Source: Legionella septentrionalis
GTDB lineage: Bacteria > Pseudomonadota > Gammaproteobacteria > Legionellales > Legionellaceae
DNA: 59,894 nucleotides
Assembly: GCF_003989745.1 (NCBI RefSeq)
Contig: NZ_RZGS01000012.1
Span: forward strand, 1 to 59,894
Direction of reading: 5' to 3'
The notes under the pieces were generated by a model that had not been told where the DNA came from, did no database searches, and saw only the letters and a program-made list of their open reading frames with translations. A program made the translations under genes and the position numbers. Within the stretch, counting starts at the first letter, position 1, and every line of letters starts with the position of its first letter. Shown in pieces: positions 28,076 to 36,845 of the stretch.

Positions 28076-28612
28076 ATGGTTGGAAATTGGGTAGACTATT
28101 TTATTATAGGCGCCATTGGCTTATCCGCCGTCACCGGATTATTCCGCGGGTTTGTAAAAGAGTTAATCGCCTTGTGTGTCTGGGTCGTCGCAATTTGGCT
28201 TTCTTTTCGCTACTCTCCGCAGGTTGAGCTTTGGCTGCAACCATATTTACATGAGAAAAGTATACGAACAGTTGCCGCTGTGATTGCAATATTTCTTACT
28301 GCCTTAATTGCAGGTGGTTTATTTAATGCTTTGCTGAGTTTTATTTTGAATCGCTCTGGCCTTAGCGGTACCGACCGCATTCTCGGCATGGGGTTTGGTG
28401 TAGTGCGCGGTGTGTTTATTGTGGCCTTAATTGCTTTGGTAATAAAAATGACGTCGATACCGTTTGAGACTTATACTCGGCAATCATTGTTATATGCCAA
28501 ATTTGATCCGGTGGTAAACTGGATATCTCAATTTGTGCCCGAGTTTATCAAGCAGGTCAAAGTCTTTGATGGCGATGACAAAGAAATTATTGATATAACC
28601 CCTGCGCCTTAA
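28076..28612 (+). CDS. cvpA: colicin V production-like inner-membrane protein CvpA
   Basis: A 178-residue membrane protein with four hydrophobic segments and the family start WVDYFIIGAIGLSAVTGLFRG. CvpA has been tied to envelope stress and bile/purine phenotypes, but its mechanism is unknown. It is last in accD-folC-dedD-cvpA; purF, which often follows, is not next here. Its 3' end overlaps the convergent nadD 3' end by 26 bases. Confidence 0.9.
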   Translation: MVGNWVDYFIIGAIGLSAVTGLFRGFVKELIALCVWVVAIWLSFRYSPQVELWLQPYLHEKSIRTVAAVIAIFLTALIAGGLFNALLSFILNRSGLSGTDRILGMGFGVVRGVFIVALIALVIKMTSIPFETYTRQSLLYAKFDPVVNWISQFVPEFIKQVKVFDGDDKEIIDITPAP

Positions 28613-29225
28613 TGTATTCCGCTATTCCGCCAGGAAGGTAACTGCTCACATCATTGCCTTTCTTGATTTGTTCGCGCAGCCAAGATGATGAAACGGGATA
28701 GAACCCCGCATTATAAAGATAAATTTTTCCTGCAGCGCAATTTAATAAATCTTTTTTGTTTAAGGTTTGGTGTTTTTGCAGCACTTTTTTTAATGCATCT
28801 GGACTATTTTCAATTGTATCTGTGGGGCGCTCCATTACCAGAATATTGGCAAGTCCAATAATTTTTTGCCATTGATACCATTGTGGAAGCTGTAAAAAAG
28901 TATCCATTCCCACCAGTAAATTAATAGCGGTACATTCACCGCATTCCTTGCGGAAGCTTTTTAAAGTCTCCACCATATACGAAGGCCCTTCACGTTCGAT
29001 TTCTCTTAAATCAACTTTAAAGGCGGGGTAGGGGAATACTGCCTGTTGCAACATTTGCATCCGCTGTTTGGCAGAAGCTTTAGTTGCCTCTTTTAATAAA
29101 GGGATTTTACATGGTAAAAAAATAAAAGATTCAAAATTAAACTCATTTTGTACTTGCAGCGCGGTTTTTAAATGACCATTATGAATCGGGTCAAAACTGC
29201 CTCCATAAATAATTATATTGTGCAT
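28587..29225 (-). CDS. nadD: nicotinate-nucleotide adenylyltransferase NadD
   Basis: Makes nicotinate adenine dinucleotide from nicotinate mononucleotide and ATP in NAD synthesis. The 212-residue nucleotidyltransferase has the N-terminal GGSFDPIHNGH motif (the H/GH pair binds the ATP phosphates), NLLVGMDTFLQLPQW, and a C-terminal VSSSWLREQIKKG that corresponds to ISSTxxR. Start ATG at 29225 has AAGGA eight bases upstream. The 26-base overlap with cvpA at the 3' ends is unusual and gives antisense overlap of both transcripts. Confidence 0.95.
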   Translation of the reverse strand: MHNIIIYGGSFDPIHNGHLKTALQVQNEFNFESFIFLPCKIPLLKEATKASAKQRMQMLQQAVFPYPAFKVDLREIEREGPSYMVETLKSFRKECGECTAINLLVGMDTFLQLPQWYQWQKIIGLANILVMERPTDTIENSPDALKKVLQKHQTLNKKDLLNCAAGKIYLYNAGFYPVSSSWLREQIKKGNDVSSYLPGGIAEYIKAQGLYQ

Positions 29226-29302
29226 TTATTATCCTTATGGAGTTATTGTTAATCCAGTCTTAATATTTGACTGCATATAATATGGCATTTGGGTTTATCT
29301 TT

Positions 29303-30073
29303 ATGCAAGAAATTACTCGCGAAAAATTTATTGAAATTTGTAATGAAGCAATCCATAAAACTTGCCAAGATGTTGTTCCTGGTAATCAGTTAAGTGGCTA
29401 TATCCAATTTCATAATGCTATTAAAAATGATTTCATTGATAAAGTGTTGCGTTCCGCACTCTTTAAGACCAAAGCGGATGATTATGCCTTAAGGCATGCA
29501 ATTATTAAGAAAGCAGGCGTTGGAAATTGTTATGAACGTGCTTATTATTTAGCTGTTGAACTGACGCGACGTCTCACCCAGGCAGGAACACAAGCTGTAA
29601 TTTTCCTGGTGGCATCCAAGACAGTTGATCATGTGTTCAACCGGGTTGAAATTAAATTGCAAGGAGAGCTTAAGCCTTCTCTTTGGGAAGTTGATGCTTG
29701 GGATCCACGCATAATTGATATCACACAAAGGCCAAACAAGACGAGAAAAAATGCGGAATTTTTAAAATATGGCGAAGAAGTAAACATTAAACGATTTTTC
29801 TCTACTGCAGATTTCCAGGAGATAACGCCTGCTCAAGCCATTCCAGCAATTAAGCCTCCCGAAAAGGGGCGGGCCTTGCGTTCGCCTACCCCTGAGCCAG
29901 ACATGCTTGCAAAACATGATTGGCTTTACAGCGATCAAACGGTAAAGGCAGCCTATAAAGCGCATTCTTTGTGTACCCCAGCAAAAATGCATTACATGCA
30001 GAAAATTTCTCTTTGGCAAAAAGATACACCGGATAAAGGAGAGTGCTCAAGCTCCACTTTTAATTGCATGTGA
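29303..30073 (+). CDS. papain/transglutaminase-like protein with Cys-His-Asp triad
   Basis: The 256-residue product has the residues expected of a papain/transglutaminase-fold enzyme in order: C76 in GNCYERAYYLAVEL, H110 in DHVFNRVEIK, D131 in WEVDAWDPR. Residues about 175-200 are Pro/Lys-rich and look disordered; the C-terminus ends in CSSSTFNCM. There is no signal peptide or membrane segment. A TATAAT at 29276-29281 means the earlier ATG at 29282 and TTG at 29267 would lie upstream of or at the transcript start, so I take the ATG at 29303. It is directly upstream of a toxin-antitoxin pair. Protease, deamidase or transglutaminase activity cannot be chosen from sequence; an effector role is inference. 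Confidence 0.7.
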   Translation: MQEITREKFIEICNEAIHKTCQDVVPGNQLSGYIQFHNAIKNDFIDKVLRSALFKTKADDYALRHAIIKKAGVGNCYERAYYLAVELTRRLTQAGTQAVIFLVASKTVDHVFNRVEIKLQGELKPSLWEVDAWDPRIIDITQRPNKTRKNAEFLKYGEEVNIKRFFSTADFQEITPAQAIPAIKPPEKGRALRSPTPEPDMLAKHDWLYSDQTVKAAYKAHSLCTPAKMHYMQKISLWQKDTPDKGECSSSTFNCM

Positions 30074-30092
30074 AATTTAATTTTACTATAAT
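30064..30092 (+). promoter_or_regulatory. promoter of the toxin-antitoxin operon
   Basis: TTGCAT at 30064-30069 and a perfect TATAAT at 30087-30092 are spaced by 17 bases. The -35 box lies inside the last codons of the upstream gene. The palindrome at 30091-30104 covers the end of the -10 box and the predicted transcript start. Confidence 0.6.
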
Positions 30093-30104
30093 TTCATATG
30101 AAAT
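30091..30104. promoter_or_regulatory. palindromic operator of the toxin-antitoxin operon
   Basis: ATTTCATATGAAAT is a perfect 14-bp palindrome overlapping the last bases of the TATAAT box. Antitoxins of the Xre/MbcA class repress their own operon by binding such sites, so this is the likely operator. Binding itself is inference. Confidence 0.6.
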
Positions 30105-30118
30105 AAGGGGATCTAGCG

Positions 30119-30502
30119 ATGAGAACGAGCTCTATAAATAACCCTGCCAGTGCTAATCAGGACGCTATACTAACCAAAGCTATCCTTAAAATGGCCAATT
30201 TTTATGGGTTAAATGGCAAAGAGTTAAGTGAAATTCTCGGCATAAGTGAAGCAACCGCCACACGCTTGCATCAAGGCAAGAAACAACTAGCTGCGGATAC
30301 AAAAGAAGGAGAGATGGCTCTCTTATTGTTAAGATTATATCGTAGTTTGAATGCATTGGTAGGAAACAATCACGAAAAAGCCAAGGCTTGGCTGCGCAGT
30401 GACAATTACTATTTTCATAAAAAACCATTAGAACAAATTAAAACCATAGCCGGCTTGGTTGCAGTTGTAAATTATTTAGATGCTATGCGTGGAAAAATAT
30501 GA
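30119..30502 (+). CDS. MbcA/ParS/Xre-type antitoxin
   Basis: A 127-residue antitoxin. An N-terminal helix-turn-helix (FYGLNGKELSEILGISEATA, residues about 28-48) precedes the MbcA/ParS toxin-binding domain (LLLLRLYRSLNALVGNNHEK; AWLRSDNYYFHKKPLEQIK). The pattern of a HTH and the LRSDN...PLE motif is characteristic of the antitoxins paired with RES toxins. AGGGG lies eight bases before the ATG. Its stop overlaps the toxin start by four bases (ATGA), giving translational coupling. It probably represses the operon through the palindrome at 30091-30104. Confidence 0.88.
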   Translation: MRTSSINNPASANQDAILTKAILKMANFYGLNGKELSEILGISEATATRLHQGKKQLAADTKEGEMALLLLRLYRSLNALVGNNHEKAKAWLRSDNYYFHKKPLEQIKTIAGLVAVVNYLDAMRGKI

Positions 30503-31251
30503 ACATTTGGATGTTATGTGCAGGTGAAAAACAATTACAGCCTATACAGACGGAGCCATGGCGTGTTGTTGAAGCACAACATATTTTAAGCGTCAGGGAT
30601 TTGGTTGATACGCCGGAAGAGCACGATATCCTTGAAGAGCTAATAGAACAGACCAAACCTTATGTAGCTAAGGATAAGGATTATTTAATTTTTACGCCGT
30701 TTCGCTATCCTCCTTTAAAATATGGCTCCCGCTTTGGTCGCACATTCGAACCCTCTTTATGGTATGGATCGTTTGAGCTTGAAACTGCTTTTGCGGAAGT
30801 TGCTTACTACCGTTTAATGTTTTTAAATGACACGACTGCGCAACTTGGTTATATCGAAGTATTATTAACAGCTTTTACTGCATTACTAGATACCAAGAAA
30901 GGAATTGATTTGACGGTAGCGCCTTTTAATCAATATCGTGCCCAAATTTCAGCGAAGGATACTTATGCTTACAGCCAAGTGTTAGGTGCTTCCATGCGCT
31001 CGGCTCAGGTGCAAGCCTTTCTTTATTTTTCAGCAAGAACAAAAAGCGCAAGAAAAAATATCGCTGCATTTACTCCTGACGTATTCAAAAAGAAAGACAA
31101 ACATTTTGCTTTTAATCAGCAAACGTGGCAGTGCATTGCGAATAAACACATCGTAGAATTTACACGATCCGAGATTGCCGGTAGAAAAAGGTGCAGCTTT
31201 ACTGCAGAACAATTTACTGAACTTACCCCCGAGATGGCCGCCATGTTTTAA
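30499..31251 (+). CDS. RES-domain toxin
   Basis: A 250-residue protein of the RES toxin family, which in studied members (MbcT, ParT, Res) degrades or modifies with NAD+ and so stops growth. The Arg, Glu and Ser of the family are visible: FRYPPLKYGSRFGRTFEPSLW, ETAFAEVAYYR, and SAQVQAFLYFSAR. The sequence starts MNIWMLCAGEKQ, with the ATG overlapping the antitoxin stop. It is longer than many RES proteins because of the extra C-terminal block (KDKHFAFNQQTWQCIANKHI). The exact reaction is not known from sequence. Confidence 0.87.
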   Translation: MNIWMLCAGEKQLQPIQTEPWRVVEAQHILSVRDLVDTPEEHDILEELIEQTKPYVAKDKDYLIFTPFRYPPLKYGSRFGRTFEPSLWYGSFELETAFAEVAYYRLMFLNDTTAQLGYIEVLLTAFTALLDTKKGIDLTVAPFNQYRAQISAKDTYAYSQVLGASMRSAQVQAFLYFSARTKSARKNIAAFTPDVFKKKDKHFAFNQQTWQCIANKHIVEFTRSEIAGRKRCSFTAEQFTELTPEMAAMF

Positions 31252-31257
31252 ATTTAT

Positions 31258-32649
31258 TTATGCGGTACATGCAATAATTTCCTGGTGAATATCGCCAACC
31301 ATATCATGTGTTTTCCCGCATAAACTAAAGAAAAATGTGCCAGTCGTTGCATATTTTATAAGCCCGGGAATAGCCAATGGCACTACCGTCAGTATATTTA
31401 GCAAAACAAGCCCGATTTTTTGCAATGTATTATACTTATCAAGATTATGGTTTAAATAGACTTCCTGTATGTAATCGCTGATGGCAGCGGCTTGATCTAT
31501 GGCATCATTAAAAATTGTTTGGTATAAAAACTTTTTTGTATGCTCTAAGATTTCAATCCTTTTCTCATCGTTATATTTTAACTCAAGCCTTTTTATTTCA
31601 TCTTCCAAAATAGGGATCATTCGTTCAGTAACGAGTGAAGGTACGCTGGATGTTATAAGGCCGTCTTTTATGAGCAGTGGGACTATCAATTTCTGAAGCT
31701 GTTGGTTAAAGTTTTCCTTAATGAGCCAATCGCCATTTTCTCTGTACTCATATATATCTTGTAAATCCAACAAATTATGCTCGATAAAAGGTTGTAAAAT
31801 GGATTGTATGTTTTCATTTGCCTCAGGGGTAATTTGGGTTCCATAATATGGCTTTAACAGCAAGTTAAAATTAACCATCAAGTTATTTATTATGGTTTTC
31901 GCCGTATAACGGCTTTCAAAAAAACGAGTTAATTCGCCTTTAGTACCTTCATTAAGCGAGCGGGGTTTAAAACGATCATCGCTATATCCCCTGATTTCTG
32001 CATGACCTGGAATTTCCCAGCCTTTTGCCTTGGCATGCTCGGCACAAAAAAAGTGAACATGTATGCTGCTGCCGTCAGGAATAGCATATTTTGCAACCCA
32101 GGTTTCTGCAAACTCATTGACTATATTTTTTCTTAATTCAGCGAGCCATGTGGCGACAGATGGTTTTTGTGTTAATTCATACACTATTTCGCACAACTGA
32201 GTATGAGCCCCAGTTGCGCATACCATGACTCGCTCACCCAAATTTAAAACAAATTGACGCTTTTTATTGATATCCCAATCTTGAATAAGAAAATAAATGG
32301 TTTCCAGATTTTTTTTATAAGCTAAAAAATAAGCTGCTTGCACCTGGGGATTCTCATCTACATAGCTCGTATCAGCTAATTTTATTTTCAAAAGGGCGAT
32401 TTGATTTTTAATATCCTCTACATCCAGACGATAAACCAGATCAGCGGAGTCTAATACGACTTTTGCCAGCTCATCGATTAGAGTGGAAAGTTGTTTTTTA
32501 TAAGTTTCGCGTTCTGTCCTATTATACGAGTAGCAGGGAATTTGTTCGTACAATTGAGTGACTGCAATATCTAAATCTTCCTTATTTATTTCAACAGATT
32601 GTGTGGGTAGAAATGCAGTTTGCGTTATTTCATAAATACTGTTTTTCAT
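31258..32649 (-). CDS. uncharacterised effector-like protein with C-terminal membrane hairpin
   Basis: I do not recognise a catalytic domain in these 463 residues. Most of the chain is helical and charged, with one Cys/His-rich patch (SIHVHFFCAEHAKAKGW, about residues 195-210). A hydrophobic segment at about 415-440 (LVLLNILTVVPLAIPGLIKY) is followed by ATTGTFFF and a short polar tail. The same arrangement ends the protein at 344-1924. Legionella effectors that sit on host membranes often use such a C-terminus, but nothing in the sequence proves secretion. Divergence from the kinase at 32745 is not seen; both run on the minus strand with 95 bases between them. It converges with the RES toxin gene, 6 bases apart. 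Confidence 0.65.
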   Translation of the reverse strand: MKNSIYEITQTAFLPTQSVEINKEDLDIAVTQLYEQIPCYSYNRTERETYKKQLSTLIDELAKVVLDSADLVYRLDVEDIKNQIALLKIKLADTSYVDENPQVQAAYFLAYKKNLETIYFLIQDWDINKKRQFVLNLGERVMVCATGAHTQLCEIVYELTQKPSVATWLAELRKNIVNEFAETWVAKYAIPDGSSIHVHFFCAEHAKAKGWEIPGHAEIRGYSDDRFKPRSLNEGTKGELTRFFESRYTAKTIINNLMVNFNLLLKPYYGTQITPEANENIQSILQPFIEHNLLDLQDIYEYRENGDWLIKENFNQQLQKLIVPLLIKDGLITSSVPSLVTERMIPILEDEIKRLELKYNDEKRIEILEHTKKFLYQTIFNDAIDQAAAISDYIQEVYLNHNLDKYNTLQKIGLVLLNILTVVPLAIPGLIKYATTGTFFFSLCGKTHDMVGDIHQEIIACTA

Positions 32650-32744
32650 TGCAGAAACCGTGTCAATTTTTGCAGCATGCTAACACATTGTAGCAATATA
32701 TAAAACATATTGATGGTATACATGACTTGTAGGCTTTTTATTGC

Positions 32745-34889
32745 CTATTTTGCTGGGTTACTTAGCCAATTTTCAATTTGTTGACAGGTAACCTTAACCA
32801 CATGCAATAACTGCTGATAAAGAGAATTTAGAATAGGTTTATTTCCCGACTTTTGTGAATGTTCAAGGTATTGGCAAGCATATTTAAGACGTACAGCGCC
32901 GCAATATAAAGCGCTTCCCTTTATTTTATGCGCAATTTTCCCAATGGCATCCCAATTATTTTGTTCATAGGCTTTTTGCAAGTTCATTAAATCCATATCA
33001 ATTTCTTGAGACAACATGAGATGCAATGCCTTTCGCAAAATGTCTTTATCGCCCAAATTGGTCAGCGCGACCTCGAGATCCAGCAATGGGTATTGCTCAA
33101 GCCTGAAAAATTCATCGTGGTGATGAGATATCGTTTGCTCTCCAGAAAAACCACTATTTTCAATATCTTGTTTTTTTTCTTTTAGAAAAAACCGGCTCAG
33201 AATAGTGGAAAATGTATCCATATTAATAGGTTTGCTAAGGACACCGTTCATGCCAAAATCAAGACATTTTTGATGAGTTTTAATTTCAGCATGTGCGGTT
33301 AAGCCTATGATGGGTGTCGGTTTCTTTTTATGTAAAGCTTCCCAATCGCGAAATTTGCGGCTGAATTCCTGCCCGGAAATACCCGGTAAGCCAATATCGG
33401 AAATGATTAAATCAAATTCCATGGTTTTTGCAAGCTGCAGTGCATTCTCGCCACTTTGCGTGGAAGTGAAACGACATCCTGCCTTCAGGGCAAAGGATTC
33501 AAGCATCTTTAATGATATGTGGTTATCATCGACCAGCAGCAGATTGGGTGCATTTGCAATAAATTGCTGATTCTGGATGGGAGATTTTTCCGAAACCATG
33601 TCAGTGGCTTGCGATGCACTTTTCCGTATATCCCATCGGGAAACATAGGTACTCTTTTTTTGGACATCAAATTTTAAGTTCAGAATGAAAGTACAGCGCG
33701 TTCCCACGTTTTCTTCGCTAACTAAACTAATTTTGCCTCCTAGCAGCTGCACATAGGATTGCACGATGTGTAGCCCGAGACCATGGCCTTTATAAATACC
33801 CTTATAGGAGGGAGTAACCCGATGGAAGCGATCAAATACTTTGCTTTGCTGATTTTTGGGGATGCCAATGCCGGTATCTGCTACGGAAAATTGTACGCGA
33901 GCAGAATTATCCAGGGTTTCCAGCAATAGAACTTCAATGGTTATATAACCTTTTTCAGTAAATTTAATGGCATTCCCTAAAAGGTTTAATAAAATGCGGT
34001 GTAGTTTCGTGCGGTCGGTAGTTAAAAACCTGGGTACAGCAGGATCCAGTTGGACTTTTAAATCCAATCCTTTGACTTTAATGGTCGGCATTTCAAGGCG
34101 GACTAATTCTTCGATAAATTGATAAAGATCAAACGTGGTTTCCTTGACTTCATCTTCACGGGCATTCCCTAGTGACACGATGTCCAAAATACTGTTTAGT
34201 AAAGTTAATAATTGCTCACTGCAATCATGGATCCATTCGGCATATTGCTTTTGCTCTTCATTCAGGGCTTTTTCTAGTAACAAGTCGGCCATGCCGATGA
34301 CACCACATAACGGGGTGCGGATATCATGACTCATATTTTCAAGAAATTCAGTTTTGGCGAGGCTTGAGGCTTCTGCTTTTTTTGTCGCCTCTTTCAATTC
34401 AGCTTCTATTTTTTTTAAATAGGAAATATCAATGGTATTACCAACAACCCCAACTACCTTGCCTTCTTTATCTTGGAAGGGTCTTTTGGTAGATAGCAAT
34501 ATTATTTTTTCGCCTGTCGGTAATTGAGTTGTTTCCTCGCGGGTAAGCTCAATCTTTTTTTCCATCACCTCCAGATCATTTTGCCGGTATGCGTGAGCAG
34601 TTTTTGGATCGAATAATTGATAATCTGTTTTGCCAAGCACTTCCGATTCAATTCCTTTTTTAATAAACCCCATGCGGTATAAGCTCTGCACGCAACGTTT
34701 GTTAACCCCGGCCCATATGCCCTCTACATCTTTCCAATAAATATCGCCAGGTAATATATTAATGAGATTGGTCAATTGGGTGATTTTGGATTCTTGTTCG
34801 GCGATTTTTATTTTTAATTCATTAATTGTTTTTTCTAAACCGGGCGTATCCGTTTTCGGCGTGGATTTAACTGTTTTAGGCTTGTCCAT
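32745..34889 (-). CDS. hybrid sensor histidine kinase with receiver and Hpt domains
   Basis: A 714-residue cytoplasmic hybrid kinase; no membrane segment is seen. An N-terminal coiled coil (about 15-45) leads to a PAS domain (about 45-165: IYWKDVEGIWAGVNK, VLGKTDYQLF). HisKA carries the phospho-acceptor H188 in ENMSHDIRTP, and a HATPase_c domain follows (LLNLLGNAIKFTEKG; DTGIGIPKNQQ; GHGLGLHIVQ). A receiver domain has D498 in IISDIGLPG, and the Hpt domain has H654 in IAHKIKGSALY. It has no output domain, so a separate DNA-binding or diguanylate regulator must take the signal; none is adjacent. Start ATG at 34889. Confidence 0.92.
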   Translation of the reverse strand: MDKPKTVKSTPKTDTPGLEKTINELKIKIAEQESKITQLTNLINILPGDIYWKDVEGIWAGVNKRCVQSLYRMGFIKKGIESEVLGKTDYQLFDPKTAHAYRQNDLEVMEKKIELTREETTQLPTGEKIILLSTKRPFQDKEGKVVGVVGNTIDISYLKKIEAELKEATKKAEASSLAKTEFLENMSHDIRTPLCGVIGMADLLLEKALNEEQKQYAEWIHDCSEQLLTLLNSILDIVSLGNAREDEVKETTFDLYQFIEELVRLEMPTIKVKGLDLKVQLDPAVPRFLTTDRTKLHRILLNLLGNAIKFTEKGYITIEVLLLETLDNSARVQFSVADTGIGIPKNQQSKVFDRFHRVTPSYKGIYKGHGLGLHIVQSYVQLLGGKISLVSEENVGTRCTFILNLKFDVQKKSTYVSRWDIRKSASQATDMVSEKSPIQNQQFIANAPNLLLVDDNHISLKMLESFALKAGCRFTSTQSGENALQLAKTMEFDLIISDIGLPGISGQEFSRKFRDWEALHKKKPTPIIGLTAHAEIKTHQKCLDFGMNGVLSKPINMDTFSTILSRFFLKEKKQDIENSGFSGEQTISHHHDEFFRLEQYPLLDLEVALTNLGDKDILRKALHLMLSQEIDMDLMNLQKAYEQNNWDAIGKIAHKIKGSALYCGAVRLKYACQYLEHSQKSGNKPILNSLYQQLLHVVKVTCQQIENWLSNPAK

Positions 34890-35107
34890 TATTTTAAATA
34901 AAATTCCAGGTTAGTTAGTAAAAGCATAGTAAACAGTGAAAATTTTTCCTATTTTCAACAAGTTTCATTGCGCAATTATTATAGGTTCTTTTCAATTTTC
35001 TTCATATTGCTCAGATTGAAAAATGATTTAACTTGATTTAGGGAGGTATAAAAAGGTATAATTTTTGCCCACAAAACGTATTATTTGCTCATTAACGGGA
35101 TTTTATT

Positions 35108-36742
35108 ATGTTAACTCCAAATGGACAATCTGCACACAAAATAGAAAAAGTTATGTTGTTAGCCATGTGGGCCAACACGTTAAATGAAGAAGTTATTTCG
35201 CAAGAATCGGCAAAAACAAAGAAATTAATTTTTGCGGGTCTTGGTAAGCCCACTTATCCGATTAGCACACATACCATTTCATCTCATTTATCTTATTGGC
35301 AAAGATTGGATGAGTTGGCCAAACAATGGTTTGACAGTGTGGATGGAATGGAAGAAAACCCTGCTATTGATTACGGTGATCCGCGCGGTGATACACCACC
35401 AAGGCAGTTGATGGCAGAAGCCATGTCCAAATGGTATGCGGCAGATATTGCAAAAGAAAATATTTTATTTACAGTTGGAGGTATCGCCGGGTTAGGAATG
35501 CTCTTCGATACCCTCAATGCTCGTTATACGGATATCCCTGGTTATCGTGTTGTTACTCCTTTTCCTCATTATAGTGCGTACGCCAATAATCCTGTGCATC
35601 GCTTACATCCTGTGGAAGTCATGAATGAGCCTGGATTCAAAATAAAAGCGCATGCGCTGGAAGCGAGCATCAGGGAAGCGTATCGCCTGGCAGAACTAGA
35701 TAACGGTATACCTAAGGCCGTTTTAATTTGCAACCCGTCTAATCCTCTGGGAAATATTGTCGATGAAGCAGAAATGCTGAAGATCGCTGAAGTTCTACGT
35801 AAGTACCCTGATTTACATATCATTTTTGATGAAGCTTACGCAGAAATGTGTTATAAGCCCATGCCTTCTTTCCTCAAGCTGGCTCCTGATTTAAAAGAAA
35901 GAACCATCATCTTGCGTTCAGCAACCAAAGCTTTTTCGGCAGCAGGCGAGCGTATGGCCGTTATGATGGTTTTTGATCCTGTCTTAATGAACGAATTGCT
36001 TAATAGAAGCGTCAGTTATTTTGTTCACGCTCCTCGTTCTGCACAAATCGCTTATGCTCAAACCATGGCTAACTTTGAGGCTGAGGAACATAAAAAAATG
36101 TCTGCTTTTTATAAGAAAAAAGTGGATTATGTTATCGAACGCTTGCATGACATGGGAGCCAATGTTGCTGATCCGGAGTACCAGGTTGAAGCCACCTTTT
36201 ATGCATTGGGCGACTTCAGTGATTTATTTGGTTTGGAATTGCCGGAAGAAACTTTCCGTGCTTTGCAAAAGAAAGGTAAAGTACAAACTGGGGAAGACAT
36301 TGCCTATTATTTGCTTTTTAAAGATTCGATAATGATTGCACCACTCAGTTATTTTGGTTTGCCAAAAGACAATGGCATTATCCGCATTACTTGCAGTGAC
36401 AGCCCACAAGAATTAAAAGAAATGATGGATCGTTTGGAGCAACGCCTGCTGAATGCTAGAAAAATCAGAAAATTAGCTCTGCTTAAATACATTGAACAAC
36501 AATTGTTAAGTCTCGAAAAAGTAGATGCATCCATGCATCAAACTTATGTCCAGCAATTGGCAGCGCTTGAAGCAGAAGATGATACCTGCCTTAACTTAAA
36601 GGTTAAAAATCAGGTGCTTTCTGAAATTCAAAGGACCATTGCGGCTATTTTGATGAGCAAGGAAGAATTGTTATTTGACAAAAAACTTGTAAAAACATTA
36701 CAACCTGGCTTTATAGCTCATCATGAAAAATTAGACATTTAA
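35108..36742 (+). CDS. class I/II PLP aminotransferase with C-terminal helical extension
   Basis: This 544-residue fold-type I aminotransferase has the PLP-binding Lys in LRSATKAFSAAGERM, NPSNPLGN, and FDEAYAEMCY, with an arginine in RITCSDS near the end of the core. The catalytic core ends at about residue 440. The last 100 residues are charged helices with no known domain, so the protein is longer than ordinary aspartate or alanine aminotransferases (about 400). Its substrate cannot be assigned. It stands alone, with a terminator after it. Confidence 0.8.
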   Translation: MLTPNGQSAHKIEKVMLLAMWANTLNEEVISQESAKTKKLIFAGLGKPTYPISTHTISSHLSYWQRLDELAKQWFDSVDGMEENPAIDYGDPRGDTPPRQLMAEAMSKWYAADIAKENILFTVGGIAGLGMLFDTLNARYTDIPGYRVVTPFPHYSAYANNPVHRLHPVEVMNEPGFKIKAHALEASIREAYRLAELDNGIPKAVLICNPSNPLGNIVDEAEMLKIAEVLRKYPDLHIIFDEAYAEMCYKPMPSFLKLAPDLKERTIILRSATKAFSAAGERMAVMMVFDPVLMNELLNRSVSYFVHAPRSAQIAYAQTMANFEAEEHKKMSAFYKKKVDYVIERLHDMGANVADPEYQVEATFYALGDFSDLFGLELPEETFRALQKKGKVQTGEDIAYYLLFKDSIMIAPLSYFGLPKDNGIIRITCSDSPQELKEMMDRLEQRLLNARKIRKLALLKYIEQQLLSLEKVDASMHQTYVQQLAALEAEDDTCLNLKVKNQVLSEIQRTIAAILMSKEELLFDKKLVKTLQPGFIAHHEKLDI

Positions 36743-36749
36743 ATAATAG

Positions 36750-36780
36750 AGGAGTAAGGAAACTCCTTAGTTAATTTTTC
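36750..36780 (+). terminator. rho-independent terminator after the aminotransferase
   Basis: AGGAGT at 36750-36755 pairs with ACTCCT at 36762-36767 around a six-base loop. The T-rich sequence taatttttc follows to 36780. Confidence 0.6.
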
Positions 36781-36845
36781 CCAAAGCCCCCGCTTCATCT
36801 TCCTGTTAAATGCTACACTAGACATAAAGCCTGAGAGATCTTTCC

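Noticed and set aside
29267-29302. Upstream starts (TTG 29267, ATG 29282) for the papain-like protein
   Set aside because: The TATAAT at 29276-29281 overlaps them, so a transcript from it could not use them; the ATG at 29303 is taken.
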